Assembly (NCBI GenBank): GCA_017416065.1
Contig: JAFQDM010000022.1
Coordinates: 49,460 to 113,459 of the forward strand
Direction: 5' to 3'
Length of the DNA stretch: 64,000 bases
Origin: Ruminococcus sp.
Lineage (GTDB): Bacteria > Bacillota > Clostridia > Oscillospirales > Acutalibacteraceae
Positions 33,812-42,640 of this stretch are shown one piece after another (the stretch's first letter is position 1; every line of letters starts with the position of its first letter). The notes under the pieces are model-generated. The model was not told where the DNA came from, did no database searches, and saw only the letters and a program-made list of their open reading frames with translations. The position numbers were made by a program, and so were the translations under genes.

Positions 33812-34072
33812 ATGAAAATGAAATATGAAAAGCCAATGGCTGCCGTAGAATTTTATAAGCTCAGCCAGTCCATCGCTTCCTGCATCATAAAGATCAACTA
33901 TCTCAGCAACAGTTGCGTTATTCGTGACAGCGACACACCGGAAGAAATGCGAAGCGTAGCCTTCGACTATCCAAACTACTTCAGCACCGATTGTGCCACC
34001 GTATGTACAAATAACCCCGATTACGACGGACTTTGCTTCCATACGCAGACTAACGCTACCTTTGTTTCTTAA
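33812..34072 (+). CDS. Candidate RiPP precursor peptide (Cys-containing)
   Basis: 86 residues from the ATG at 33812; an in-frame TTG at 33803 is possible, but the GGTAGG site fits the ATG better. The N-terminus MKMKYEKPMAAVEFYKLSQS has the look of a leader (a KYEKP..xVEF motif is common in small clostridial peptides). The C-terminal part holds five Cys (24, 35, 61, 65, 75), many Asn/Thr/Ser/Asp and paired aromatics (DYPNYF, PDYDGLCFH), ending TNATFVS. No signal peptide or enzyme domain. It sits between a PqqD-like gene and the maturation genes, exactly where a substrate peptide is expected. Leader/core boundary and modification are unknown. Confidence 0.7.
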   Translation: MKMKYEKPMAAVEFYKLSQSIASCIIKINYLSNSCVIRDSDTPEEMRSVAFDYPNYFSTDCATVCTNNPDYDGLCFHTQTNATFVS

Positions 34073-34078
34073 TTTTAG

Positions 34079-34945
34079 ATGAACGACACGTTTTCCTTTT
34101 GCATTAATTTTTCAGGGATAACTCTTAGGTTTACCCTGCCCGAAAAAATCATAATTCCCGATTATTTTACAGACCTTCTGTGCGAGGATACCGATGCACC
34201 CACTGCGGAGTATCGAATAGAGCTGCTCAGCTCTCCCCTCTGCCCGGAAGGTTGTGCTGTTTTTGAGAGAAATGATTTCAGCATCTATCCCTTTGAGGAG
34301 GGTATGCTGAGAATCTACACACCCCTTACTGCCCCTGACGGCTGTCAGGTTGCCTGCCTTATGCGAAAAAGCGGCAAAAATGTGCTCTACTACCCTGCCT
34401 GCAGGTGGGAGAAGTATAAAACGGATTGGCACTGCACTCATCTGCTTTGCGGCGAGCTTTTGCTGCGCTTTCAGGACGCTTTATTACTCCACAGCTCCGT
34501 TGTAAGCATAAACGGAAAAGCCGTGCTGTTTTGCGGAGAATCAGGAGCAGGAAAATCTACCCAGGCAAGCCTTTGGAAGGAGCACCTCGGCGCAGAAGTG
34601 CTCAACGGCGACAGATGCGTTATCAAGGAGGATGCAGGGGCCTTCTATGGAGGTGGCTCACCCTGGTGCGGCACCTCAGAAATCTACAGCCCCAAAAGCT
34701 TCCCTATTGCAGGCATAATCCTGATGAAAAAATCCCAGGCAAACACCATTCAGCCCTTGGGTGCAAAGGCCTTCCCCCGAATTTTTTCTCAACTGACGCT
34801 CAACACCTGGGACAAGGATTTTGTGGACTTTGCCTCCTCTAAGCTTGTTCATTTATTAAATTCTGTCCCTGTTTTTGAACTTAACTGCCGACCTGACAAA
34901 GAGGCGGCACACCTTGCATACAACACCCTCTTCACAAAGGAGTGA
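34079..34945 (+). CDS. HPr-kinase-like P-loop protein
   Basis: 288 residues. Walker A GESGAGKST (residues 153-161) is preceded by LLLHSSVVSINGKAVLFC, the arrangement of HPr kinase/phosphorylase C-terminal domains and their RiPP-cluster relatives, followed by LNGDRCVIKED and GGGSPWCG. About 140 N-terminal residues replace the usual HPrK N-domain. In some lasso peptide clusters such kinases phosphorylate the precursor; a similar act on the 33812 peptide is inference. It starts 6 bases after the precursor stop with no visible ribosome site, so it is probably translationally coupled. Confidence 0.8.
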   Translation: MNDTFSFCINFSGITLRFTLPEKIIIPDYFTDLLCEDTDAPTAEYRIELLSSPLCPEGCAVFERNDFSIYPFEEGMLRIYTPLTAPDGCQVACLMRKSGKNVLYYPACRWEKYKTDWHCTHLLCGELLLRFQDALLLHSSVVSINGKAVLFCGESGAGKSTQASLWKEHLGAEVLNGDRCVIKEDAGAFYGGGSPWCGTSEIYSPKSFPIAGIILMKKSQANTIQPLGAKAFPRIFSQLTLNTWDKDFVDFASSKLVHLLNSVPVFELNCRPDKEAAHLAYNTLFTKE

Positions 34946-34950
34946 TTCCT

Positions 34951-36057
34951 ATGGCCCCCACCTCTTCTGCAAATATCCGCAGGCACATTTCTCAGAAATG
35001 CGCCGGAATAGGCATCCCCTCAAGCGGCATATTTGAGCTGACCCCCAGGTGCAACCTGAACTGCAAAATGTGTTATGTCCGATTGACTCCACAGCAGATG
35101 GCCCCCATAGGCAAAGAGCTCTCCGCAGAAAAGTGGTTGTCCCTTGCAAAAGAAGCAAGGGACGCAGGTATGGTATTCCTGCTGATAACAGGGGGCGAGC
35201 CCACTCTGAGGAACGACTTTGCACAGATCTATGAAGGTCTTGCAAGGATGGGACTTTCTATTTCCATCAACACAAACGGTACCCTGATAACCCCCGAGAT
35301 CAAAGCGCTGTGGAAGAAGCTTCCCCCCTCTCAGGTGAACATCACACTCTACGGCACCTGCGCAGAGGATTATCAGTCTTTATGCGGCAACGGCGCCGCT
35401 TTTGATGCTGTAAGCAATGCTATTGGCTGGCTTTTGGAAAACAACATTCTCGTGCACCTCAACGCCACCATAGACCCTGCATCCTACAAAAAATGGCAGG
35501 CTCTGGAGGACTATGCAAAGAACAGGGGGCTGGAGCTCAGAATGCAAAGCTACTGCTTCCCTCCCCTGCGCCGCACACAATGCACCGCCTGCAGCGAATT
35601 TGCACGAATCTCTCCACAAAAAGCGGGCAGATTGGTGGCTGACGAGATCCTTTACAGAGAGGGTGCAGATGCAGTAAGGCTCCGTGCCGAAAGCCTGGGA
35701 TCACCCTTGCAAAAAAGCTGCGACCTGGATCTGGGAGAACCTATGCAATGCCTTGCGGGACGTTCTCAGTTCTGGATCACCTGGAATGGAAATATGACCC
35801 CCTGCGGAACGCTTCCAAAGCCCGAAACCCATCCCTTGGAAGACGGCTTCAACTGCGCCTGGGACAAAATGCGCGCCGCAATAAACTCCATCAGACTTTG
35901 TCCCGATTGTTCAAAATGCGACATCGCAAGTTCTTGTATGAACTGTGCCGCAGTAGTTTTTGACGAGACGGGATCCTTTGACGGAAAACCTGAATATATG
36001 TGCGAGCTCAACAAGGCGTACCGCGCCCGAATAACCGAGCTTGCAGAAAAGCTCTGA
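34951..36057 (+). CDS. Radical SAM/SPASM peptide maturase
   Basis: 368 residues from the ATG at 34951 after GGAG; a GTG three codons earlier is less likely. Radical SAM motif CNLNCKMC (Cys34, 38, 41) binds the SAM-cleaving 4Fe-4S cluster; TGGEPTLR is the SAM-binding GGE motif. The C-terminal SPASM-type region has many Cys: QSYCFPPLRRTQCTAC, QCLAGRSQFWITWNGNMTPCG, and CPDCSKCDIASSCMNC, enough for auxiliary clusters. SPASM enzymes make thioether, C-C or C-O bonds in peptides. It is last in the operon and ends in a strong terminator; the neighbouring Cys-rich peptide is the likely substrate. Confidence 0.92.
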   Translation: MAPTSSANIRRHISQKCAGIGIPSSGIFELTPRCNLNCKMCYVRLTPQQMAPIGKELSAEKWLSLAKEARDAGMVFLLITGGEPTLRNDFAQIYEGLARMGLSISINTNGTLITPEIKALWKKLPPSQVNITLYGTCAEDYQSLCGNGAAFDAVSNAIGWLLENNILVHLNATIDPASYKKWQALEDYAKNRGLELRMQSYCFPPLRRTQCTACSEFARISPQKAGRLVADEILYREGADAVRLRAESLGSPLQKSCDLDLGEPMQCLAGRSQFWITWNGNMTPCGTLPKPETHPLEDGFNCAWDKMRAAINSIRLCPDCSKCDIASSCMNCAAVVFDETGSFDGKPEYMCELNKAYRARITELAEKL

Positions 36058-36071
36058 CAACATAATAACGC

Positions 36072-36114
36072 AAAAGAGGTTGAACCCGTACTGATGGGTT
36101 CAACCTCTTTTTAA
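36072..36114. terminator. Bidirectional terminator
   Basis: AAAAGAGGTTGAACCC / GGGTTCAACCTCTTTT perfect stem with T-run, between the convergent radical SAM and ABC genes. Confidence 0.9.
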
Positions 36115-36142
36115 TATTTATTCACTTATATTTATTCACTTG

Positions 36143-37846
36143 TCAGCCCTGAGATTTATCAATCACCACTGCCTGTCCGCCATCGCCTATCTCAAATATC
36201 ATATCGCAATACTCAAGCATAGACCTGCGATGAGTGATGATAAAGCAGGTCTTGTCTCTGTTTTCCGTAAGCCTTTTGAATATCCGCTTCTCAGTAGCCT
36301 CGTCCAAGGCAGAAGTTGCCTCGTCCAGAATAAGCACGGGTCTGTCTCTCAGAAGTGCTCTGGTAATGGCTATTCTTTGTGCCTGCCCCTCCGAAAGGCC
36401 TCCTGACTTCTCGCTTACTACGGTATCAAGCCCGTCTTCGAACCTGTGCACAAAACGTGCTGCATCTGCCATTTCAAGGGCTTTCCACATCTGCTCCTCA
36501 GTGGCGTTTTCATTGCCCGTGAGCAAATTAGACCTTATGGTGCCCGAGCTCAAAGTATTGCCCTGAGGCACATAAGAGATAAACCGCCTTGAAGCAGGAC
36601 TTATCTTCTCTTCTTTTTCTCCCTCCAGAAGATACACGGCATCTCCCGAATCAGGCTCCACCAAAGATAAAAGCAAACGGATAAACGTGGTCTTGCCTGC
36701 ACCTGAGCTGCCCACGATGCCAACCCTTCTGCCGGGTCTCACCGACAGACAAATACCGCCCAGCACCGGTTCCTTCTCGTATGTAAAAGACACATCCCTT
36801 ACGCAAAGCCCTACCTTCTTTGGTATTCCGGGCACTTCCGTGTACTCCTCAGTATCTCCTTCCGTCAGCTCTCTTACTCTCTTTGCCGCCACAACAGCAG
36901 AGAACATAAGGGGGATGATTCCGCCGATACTCCTTATCGTGCCCTGCAGAATGGAAACCAAAGACAAGAACAAGGTCATTGTTCCGTATGTGTAGCCGTC
37001 CTTAGGGTTTGCAAGTCTGTATGCACACCAGCTGAACGCCACCACGTATCCCATATTATATATAAGCTTCATCACCACGTGCATCACCGCACCCAGCCGT
37101 GAGCTTTTCATAACAAGTGCAAGCCTCTGCTTTCTGAACGCTTTGAGGCGCTTATTGTTGGCATCCTCAAGCTGAAACGCCTTGGTCACGGGAAGATTGG
37201 AGAAAGTCTCCTGAAAGAAGGAATAATACTCCGACTCACTCTCTCTGAGTTTCTTCTGGTATTTTACAAATTTCCTCCTGAATACCGCACCTGCAACAAC
37301 TCCCAAGGGACCAACCACAAGCCCGATAAACGCCATATACGGGTCATAGTAAAGTAAAATCCCCAGCACAATAACAAATTCCACAGCCGCCACAACAAGG
37401 GAGGGCACAATGGAAATAATGGATGACGCTACCGTTCCCACGTCCCCGGTAAGCCTTGAGAGCATATCTCCCGAGTGATATTTGCTGATCTTCTGCCACT
37501 TACTGCGCTGAACCTTGTCAAACATCTGCGCTCTGATTCCAAAGGCAAACTTTTCTCCCACATAGCTGCTGAAAAGAGAGGAGAAAAAAGAAATCACAAT
37601 GGTGATCAAGGTGGTGCCCACCATAGCAACGATGTATTGCCAGAAGACCCTCTGCCCAAAGCCTACTGCCGCATCAACCACGTATTTTCCTATAACGGAA
37701 GAAAGCAGAGTGATCAGCATGGAGATCATATTGATAAGTAAAAATCCCCACGTAAATCTGCGAAAGCCCTTCCCCTGCACAGAAAGCCATTTGATGTTTT
37801 CCTTATTATTCTTCCATTCGCTCCGAAGATTAAACTTTTTCTTCAT
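36143..37846 (-). CDS. ABC exporter (fused membrane and ATPase domains)
   Basis: 567 residues in the ABCB-type half-transporter layout: six-helix transmembrane domain (residues about 25-320), then an ATPase with Walker A GSSGAGKTT, Q-loop SYVPQGNTL, signature LSEGQAQRIAITRAL, Walker B PVLILDEATSALD and H-loop IITHR. There is no N-terminal C39 peptidase domain, so it would need a separate leader peptidase for peptide export. The signature has LSEGQ rather than LSGGQ. It is convergent with the RiPP-like operon, and its product is a plausible exporter of the modified peptide. Confidence 0.88.
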   Translation of the reverse strand: MKKKFNLRSEWKNNKENIKWLSVQGKGFRRFTWGFLLINMISMLITLLSSVIGKYVVDAAVGFGQRVFWQYIVAMVGTTLITIVISFFSSLFSSYVGEKFAFGIRAQMFDKVQRSKWQKISKYHSGDMLSRLTGDVGTVASSIISIVPSLVVAAVEFVIVLGILLYYDPYMAFIGLVVGPLGVVAGAVFRRKFVKYQKKLRESESEYYSFFQETFSNLPVTKAFQLEDANNKRLKAFRKQRLALVMKSSRLGAVMHVVMKLIYNMGYVVAFSWCAYRLANPKDGYTYGTMTLFLSLVSILQGTIRSIGGIIPLMFSAVVAAKRVRELTEGDTEEYTEVPGIPKKVGLCVRDVSFTYEKEPVLGGICLSVRPGRRVGIVGSSGAGKTTFIRLLLSLVEPDSGDAVYLLEGEKEEKISPASRRFISYVPQGNTLSSGTIRSNLLTGNENATEEQMWKALEMADAARFVHRFEDGLDTVVSEKSGGLSEGQAQRIAITRALLRDRPVLILDEATSALDEATEKRIFKRLTENRDKTCFIITHRRSMLEYCDMIFEIGDGGQAVVIDKSQG

Positions 37847-38139
37847 TATCCTATCCTCGTAAAAACCGGTATCAAATTCTCAGAATAAATCTTTTCTCAC
37901 ATAATTGTATTGCAAATACGCAGTGTTTGTCAACAAAAAACATATCCGAAGGGCAGGATTTTGCATGTTTCTCCTCGCACCTGCACCGTTTAAGATCAAC
38001 AAGGCAAAAAAACTCCACTTGTTCAATTAAATAGAGCAAATTTTTTCTTGCCTTAGCATTATTTATATGCTATGATTTGATTAAGACGGATTGCAGTATT
38101 TGTCTGCAATTCACCTTAAAAAGAAAAGGAGATGACACC
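37847..38139. other. Intergenic region before the CotH gene
   Basis: About 290 bases, AT-rich, divergent. It holds the plus-strand promoter at 38048-38076. An apparent N-terminal extension of the CotH frame (from 38077) has no ribosome site. Nothing else is recognised. Confidence 0.4.
38048..38076 (+). promoter_or_regulatory. Promoter of the CotH-dockerin gene
   Basis: TTGCCT (38048-38053), 17-base spacer, TATGAT (38071-38076). Confidence 0.6.
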
Positions 38140-41100
38140 ATGAAAAAATTCATTTCTCTTTTAATGGTGCTGTGCGTGCTGTTAACGGCATTCCCCTTCT
38201 GCACAGCAGCAGCAGAAAAAGAAACTCAGACCCCAAACCAGAATGCTTATCCATCCTTTGAAACCGAGGCTTGGGAAGCACTTTATGCCCATGCCATTCC
38301 CGGCTCAGACAGCACGGATGCCTGGCAAAAATGGATGAAGGACTACGCCGGCATTTATGCCGAAGAGGGAGTACGCTACTTCTTCCTGCCCAAATCCTCC
38401 GACGATGGGGTTATTGAGCTCTACAACGGCTACAACGAAGATGCTCTTGTGGGAGATACTCTCATCAAAAACCACACAAGCGCATTTGTTGAGTACACAG
38501 AAGGTGAGACGATCTCCGTAACCGTCGGCACAGACAGAAGCTACAAATTCAAAGTTTACAAGAGTGATGCCGAGGCATCTCTTTATGTTAACGATACAAC
38601 AAACTCCTACGAGGATGCAGAGGGAGTTGTGCAGGAAACCGACCTGTGGAGCTTCCTTATTCAGAACAAAGAAAACTCCTGCTCTACCGCCACCTACTCC
38701 ATTGTAAGCGGCTCAGGAGTTGAAGACGGCGACCTGAAGAAGATCAAGGGCAGAGGCAACACAAACTGGAAGGAAAGCGACAAAAAGCCCTTTAATATCA
38801 ACTTCAACGAAATTACAACCATCGGCCACACCACAAGCAAGAAGTTCTCTCTGGTTGCAAATCCCAAGGATTCCACTCTGCTGAGAAATACAATTATGTA
38901 CAACTTAGCTCATGACGTCGGCAATCCCTACGCCCCCGACCAGAGCTTTATAGACTTCTTTGTAAACGGTGTATACCGCGGCTCGTACATCGCCTGCCAG
39001 AAAATAGATCTGGGCAAAAACGCCGTGGTTTCCTTAAAGGATGAATCCGAAGACATAGAAACAGATTTCAACTTCCTTGTTGAGGTTGACGTGTGGAACT
39101 ACAAAAACGATACTTACTTCAAATCCGGAAAGGGATACCACGTTGTACTCAAGACCCCCGATCTGGAGGATTTTGAAACAAACAGCGAAGCCTACACAGT
39201 CAGATACAACTACATCAAAAACACGTATCAGAAGCTGGAGGACGCTCTCTACAGCGGAACCCTTGCAGATATAGAGGCCATCTGCGACCTGGAGAGCCTT
39301 GCTTCCCAGTACCTGCTTCAGGAGCTGGGCAAAAACTGCGACGGCGGCTACACCAGCACGTTCTTCACCTACAATGCGGCAGAAAAGAAATTCTATGCTT
39401 CCCCCATTTGGGACTGCGACTCTCACTTAGGTGCAGTTGATGTTCTGCGTGAGGGCTGCACAACCTCCACCAGCGACCATACAGGCTGGACAACACGCCT
39501 TGCAAAATATAACGGAACAGTTAACCCCTTGGGCAGATCCTTCTACGTTAAGGGCACCTCATCAAAAGGCGAGACCTTCCAGGATATCTGCAACAGACTT
39601 TGGACGGATTCCTTCCTGCCTAAGATAGACGTGCTCCTTGGCAAGGCAGAGCCTGCAGAAGGCGACAAGGGTATGAGCATAGACAGCTACGCAGAATCCA
39701 TCGAAAAAACCACCTTTATCAACTACCTTATGTGGGATTTTATGTGGCTTTGTCAGGACAAAAACCACAGCCTTGAGGATACCTTCACAGACGACGTTGC
39801 AGGCGAACTGGATTATATGAAGACCTGGCTTGCAAAGAGAACGGAATGGATAACAAACGCCTTTGAAAACGGCGTCACCGACCCTGCTCCTCAGGCAGAC
39901 AGAGTTGTATACTTCACCACAGACCTGGATTGGACAGACGTACACTACTACTATTGGGGCAACAGCATTCCCATGCGCTGGCCCGGCGAAGAAGCTGAAG
40001 CAGTAGGCACCACGGAATACGGCAAAACTATCTACAAGGCAACCATTTCAGATGACGGCATCACAAAGATCATCTTCAACAACGGCAAAGAAGGTGCCCA
40101 GACCGTATCAATCATCATCGAAAACACACCCAAAATTTACTTCACAACAGACGTCTCCGAAAGAATAAACGAGGCAGGCCAGCCCTTCTACAATGTGGAC
40201 TCCACCCCCTACAAGAGCGACGAGCCTGCTCCCACAAAGCCCACGGAAGGATCCTCTGCAACAGATGCAACAGAGCCTTCTTCAGTTGCTCCCACAGAGC
40301 CTTCTTCGGCAATCCCCACCGAACCTTCCTCAGCAGCTCCCACAGAGCCCTCCTCTGTAATACCCTCAGAGCCCGCTACAGCTCCCACTCTCCCCCTCAA
40401 CACCATCTCTGCCTTTGTCTTTGACTCCACAGGCAAAACCGCAGGGGAAAAGCTGGAGGAATACGGCACAAAAGAGGGCTACGCCGCCACCTTGGGCAAC
40501 GGCACCCTGGTTGCAAGCGTAAACTCAGACGGATATAGAGCGTTGGAGTGGTCCGAGGCTGAGTACGGAGAAAACGAAGCGATAGTGCCCATCCTTTCTG
40601 CAGGCAACAAGAACCCCTGGGGTGAGTTCCCTTATGTACAGATGACACTCAGCACCAAGGGTTACAAAGATATAAGCATCTCCCTCACAAGCGCAGGCTC
40701 AAAGAAAGCACCCGCCTCCTGGCAGCTTGCTTACAGCACGGACGGAAAACTCTTTACAATTATTGAAGGAGCTTCCTTCACCATTGCACTTGAAGACAGA
40801 AAGAGCCTCATCAATTACTTTGACAATCTGCAGCTTCCTTCAAATACAGCGGACAAGGATACTCTTATTCTCAGACTTGCCCCCACATCCACAACCACAG
40901 TAAACGGCGGAACAACTGCAGATGACCCCACAGGCGGAGAGCTTGTTCTGAACAATATCATCATCACCGGTGAGCCCATTTCTTCACAACCTCTCCCCTT
41001 ACTTGGAGATGCAGACATGAACGGTTCAGTCAATGTAAAGGACGCAACCGCAATCCAGAAGCACATTGCTGACCTTATCACCCTCAGCGATACAGCTCTT

Positions 41101-41193
41101 GAAGTATGCGATACAAATCACGATTCAAGACTAACCGTGTCAGACGCTACCACAATCCAGAAATTCGTAGCAGGACTCATCAGCAAGTTCTGA
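38140..41193 (+). CDS. Secreted CotH-kinase-family protein with CBM26-like module and type I dockerin
   Basis: 1017 residues from the ATG at 38140 after AAAGGAG. Signal peptide MKKFISLLMVLCVLLTAFPF to AAA. Residues about 150-560 are a CotH-like domain (KGRGNTNWK, RNTIMYNLAHDVG, FLVEVDVW, ASPIWDCDSHLG); CotH proteins are atypical kinases that phosphorylate other secreted proteins. Then a CBM26-like module (588-677, WPGEEAEAV), a PTEPSSA-repeat linker (692-750), a beta domain (754-947) and a C-terminal dockerin (956-1017) with two calcium loops (DADMNGSVNVKD, DTNHDSRLTVSD). The dockerin suggests attachment to a cohesin scaffold. A terminator follows. Confidence 0.88.
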   Translation: MKKFISLLMVLCVLLTAFPFCTAAAEKETQTPNQNAYPSFETEAWEALYAHAIPGSDSTDAWQKWMKDYAGIYAEEGVRYFFLPKSSDDGVIELYNGYNEDALVGDTLIKNHTSAFVEYTEGETISVTVGTDRSYKFKVYKSDAEASLYVNDTTNSYEDAEGVVQETDLWSFLIQNKENSCSTATYSIVSGSGVEDGDLKKIKGRGNTNWKESDKKPFNINFNEITTIGHTTSKKFSLVANPKDSTLLRNTIMYNLAHDVGNPYAPDQSFIDFFVNGVYRGSYIACQKIDLGKNAVVSLKDESEDIETDFNFLVEVDVWNYKNDTYFKSGKGYHVVLKTPDLEDFETNSEAYTVRYNYIKNTYQKLEDALYSGTLADIEAICDLESLASQYLLQELGKNCDGGYTSTFFTYNAAEKKFYASPIWDCDSHLGAVDVLREGCTTSTSDHTGWTTRLAKYNGTVNPLGRSFYVKGTSSKGETFQDICNRLWTDSFLPKIDVLLGKAEPAEGDKGMSIDSYAESIEKTTFINYLMWDFMWLCQDKNHSLEDTFTDDVAGELDYMKTWLAKRTEWITNAFENGVTDPAPQADRVVYFTTDLDWTDVHYYYWGNSIPMRWPGEEAEAVGTTEYGKTIYKATISDDGITKIIFNNGKEGAQTVSIIIENTPKIYFTTDVSERINEAGQPFYNVDSTPYKSDEPAPTKPTEGSSATDATEPSSVAPTEPSSAIPTEPSSAAPTEPSSVIPSEPATAPTLPLNTISAFVFDSTGKTAGEKLEEYGTKEGYAATLGNGTLVASVNSDGYRALEWSEAEYGENEAIVPILSAGNKNPWGEFPYVQMTLSTKGYKDISISLTSAGSKKAPASWQLAYSTDGKLFTIIEGASFTIALEDRKSLINYFDNLQLPSNTADKDTLILRLAPTSTTTVNGGTTADDPTGGELVLNNIIITGEPISSQPLPLLGDADMNGSVNVKDATAIQKHIADLITLSDTALEVCDTNHDSRLTVSDATTIQKFVAGLISKF

Positions 41194-41220
41194 TTTCTGA
41201 ATCAAAAACCTTTCCATATT

Positions 41221-41256
41221 TTACCCGAGTACGTGCCTGTGCTCGGGTAATTTTTT
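41221..41256 (+). terminator. Terminator of the CotH gene
   Basis: TTACCCGAG / CTCGGGTAA stem followed by TTTTTT. Confidence 0.85.
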
Positions 41257-41403
41257 GCATTCTCCTATAAAAACACACCTTCGCACATCTTTTTATACAT
41301 CTTTTTGTAAAATAATACTTTTATATACAATAAACTTATGATATAATATATTAGTTATAATGGGTTCAGAATATCTATATCTTACGAAGGGTGGTTTTAA
41401 ATA

Positions 41404-42615
41404 ATGAAAACTTTGTTTCTCAGTATTTTATCCTCCGCCCTTACGGATTCCCCCCTTCCGTGCCCAACGCTCAGCACAGAGGAGCTGAGCAATATTCTCA
41501 GGCTCTCAGAGCTCCACAGAGTACTGCCGCTTGTTTACGACAAGCTACACTCCTGCGGCCTCAGGCTGCCCTCGGGCACACCCGTGCACTCACAGGTCAG
41601 ATTGCTTGTATCTCAGCAGACACTGCGCACCCTGTCCTTTGCAGAGGTTTACCGTGCGCTCACACAGCAGGGTCTGTATCCCGTTGTGGTCAAGGGTATC
41701 ATTTGCAGAAGCCTTTACCAAAAGCCCGACCTGCGCATTTCCTCTGACGAAGACCTGCTTGTTTCCCCGGAGGAATACAGTCTATGCCGCAAACTGCTGG
41801 AGGATATGGGTTTTTCTCTCACAAAAGAGGCGGACCCCCTGCATTATCAGCATTCATTCGTAAGAAGCGACGGACTTCACATTGAGGTTCATACCTCTCT
41901 TTTTGATTCCCGCGACTCATTCTTTGACAAATGGAACAATGAGTTTGATGCATGGAAGGACAAAACCATTACCGTTTCAGCAGAAGGAACAGAACTTCTG
42001 ACTCTAAACCCCACAGACCATCTGCTGTATCTCATATTGCACGCACTCAAGCACTTTATCCACAGCGGTGTAGGCATCAGACAGGTGTGCGATATTGCGA
42101 TGCTTGCAAACCGATACGCAAAGGAAACAGACTGGCACCGCTTTGCCGAAAGGTGCAAAGCTCTTAACGCACTCAGATTTGCAATGGGCATATTTGCAGT
42201 AGCCAAAAACCATCTGAATCTCAGCTTGGAGGTATGCAATGCGCTATCCCGCTTTGCACCCTTCCCTTCAAATGAAAGTGATCTTCTTGAAGACATTCTT
42301 TCCGCAGGGGTCTTTGGCAGCGCCACTATGTCCAGGCTTCACAGCGGCATCATAACCTTCAGCGAAGCAAAGAATAAAAACAAGGGAATTTGCAGGCGGA
42401 TCTTCCCTCCTGCAAAAAGCCTCAGCAGTAACTACACTTACGCTAAAAAACACCCCTTGCTTTTACCTGTTGCCTGGGGACACAGACTGCTGCGCTACGG
42501 CAAAGAGATTCAAAGCACAGAGAACAACAGTCCCTTTGAGGCTGTTCAGATAGGAAAACAACGGCTGAAGCTTCTTAAAGAATACGGACTTACCGACTTT
42601 AGCTTATCATATTAA
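41404..42615 (+). CDS. Nucleotidyltransferase-family protein (NTP_transf_5 type)
   Basis: 403 residues; GGGTGG lies upstream. The family core is seen in VVVKGIICRSLYQKPDLRISSDEDLLV and in the following FSLTKEADPLHYQHSFVRSDGLHIEVHTSLF block, i.e. the polymerase-beta-like fold with acidic metal ligands (S-DED). Proteins of this family occur in clusters with HPrK-like and PqqD-like genes, including lasso peptide clusters, and in polysaccharide loci. The reaction has not been clearly defined. Here it leads a six-gene operon with BY-kinases and stands about 3.5 kb from the RiPP-like cluster, so a functional link to that cluster is possible but unproven. Confidence 0.78.
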   Translation: MKTLFLSILSSALTDSPLPCPTLSTEELSNILRLSELHRVLPLVYDKLHSCGLRLPSGTPVHSQVRLLVSQQTLRTLSFAEVYRALTQQGLYPVVVKGIICRSLYQKPDLRISSDEDLLVSPEEYSLCRKLLEDMGFSLTKEADPLHYQHSFVRSDGLHIEVHTSLFDSRDSFFDKWNNEFDAWKDKTITVSAEGTELLTLNPTDHLLYLILHALKHFIHSGVGIRQVCDIAMLANRYAKETDWHRFAERCKALNALRFAMGIFAVAKNHLNLSLEVCNALSRFAPFPSNESDLLEDILSAGVFGSATMSRLHSGIITFSEAKNKNKGICRRIFPPAKSLSSNYTYAKKHPLLLPVAWGHRLLRYGKEIQSTENNSPFEAVQIGKQRLKLLKEYGLTDFSLSY

Positions 42616-42640
42616 TTCAAAATCAAAACGAGGTATGCAT

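Noticed and set aside
33509-36057. Lasso peptide cluster
   Set aside because: PqqD and HPrK-like genes fit, but no asparagine-synthetase-like cyclase or transglutaminase-like protease is present; a radical SAM enzyme takes their place.
38077-38139. N-terminal extension of the CotH protein from 38077
   Set aside because: No ribosome site, and the extension would bury the signal peptide; the ATG at 38140 has AAAGGAG and a normal signal.
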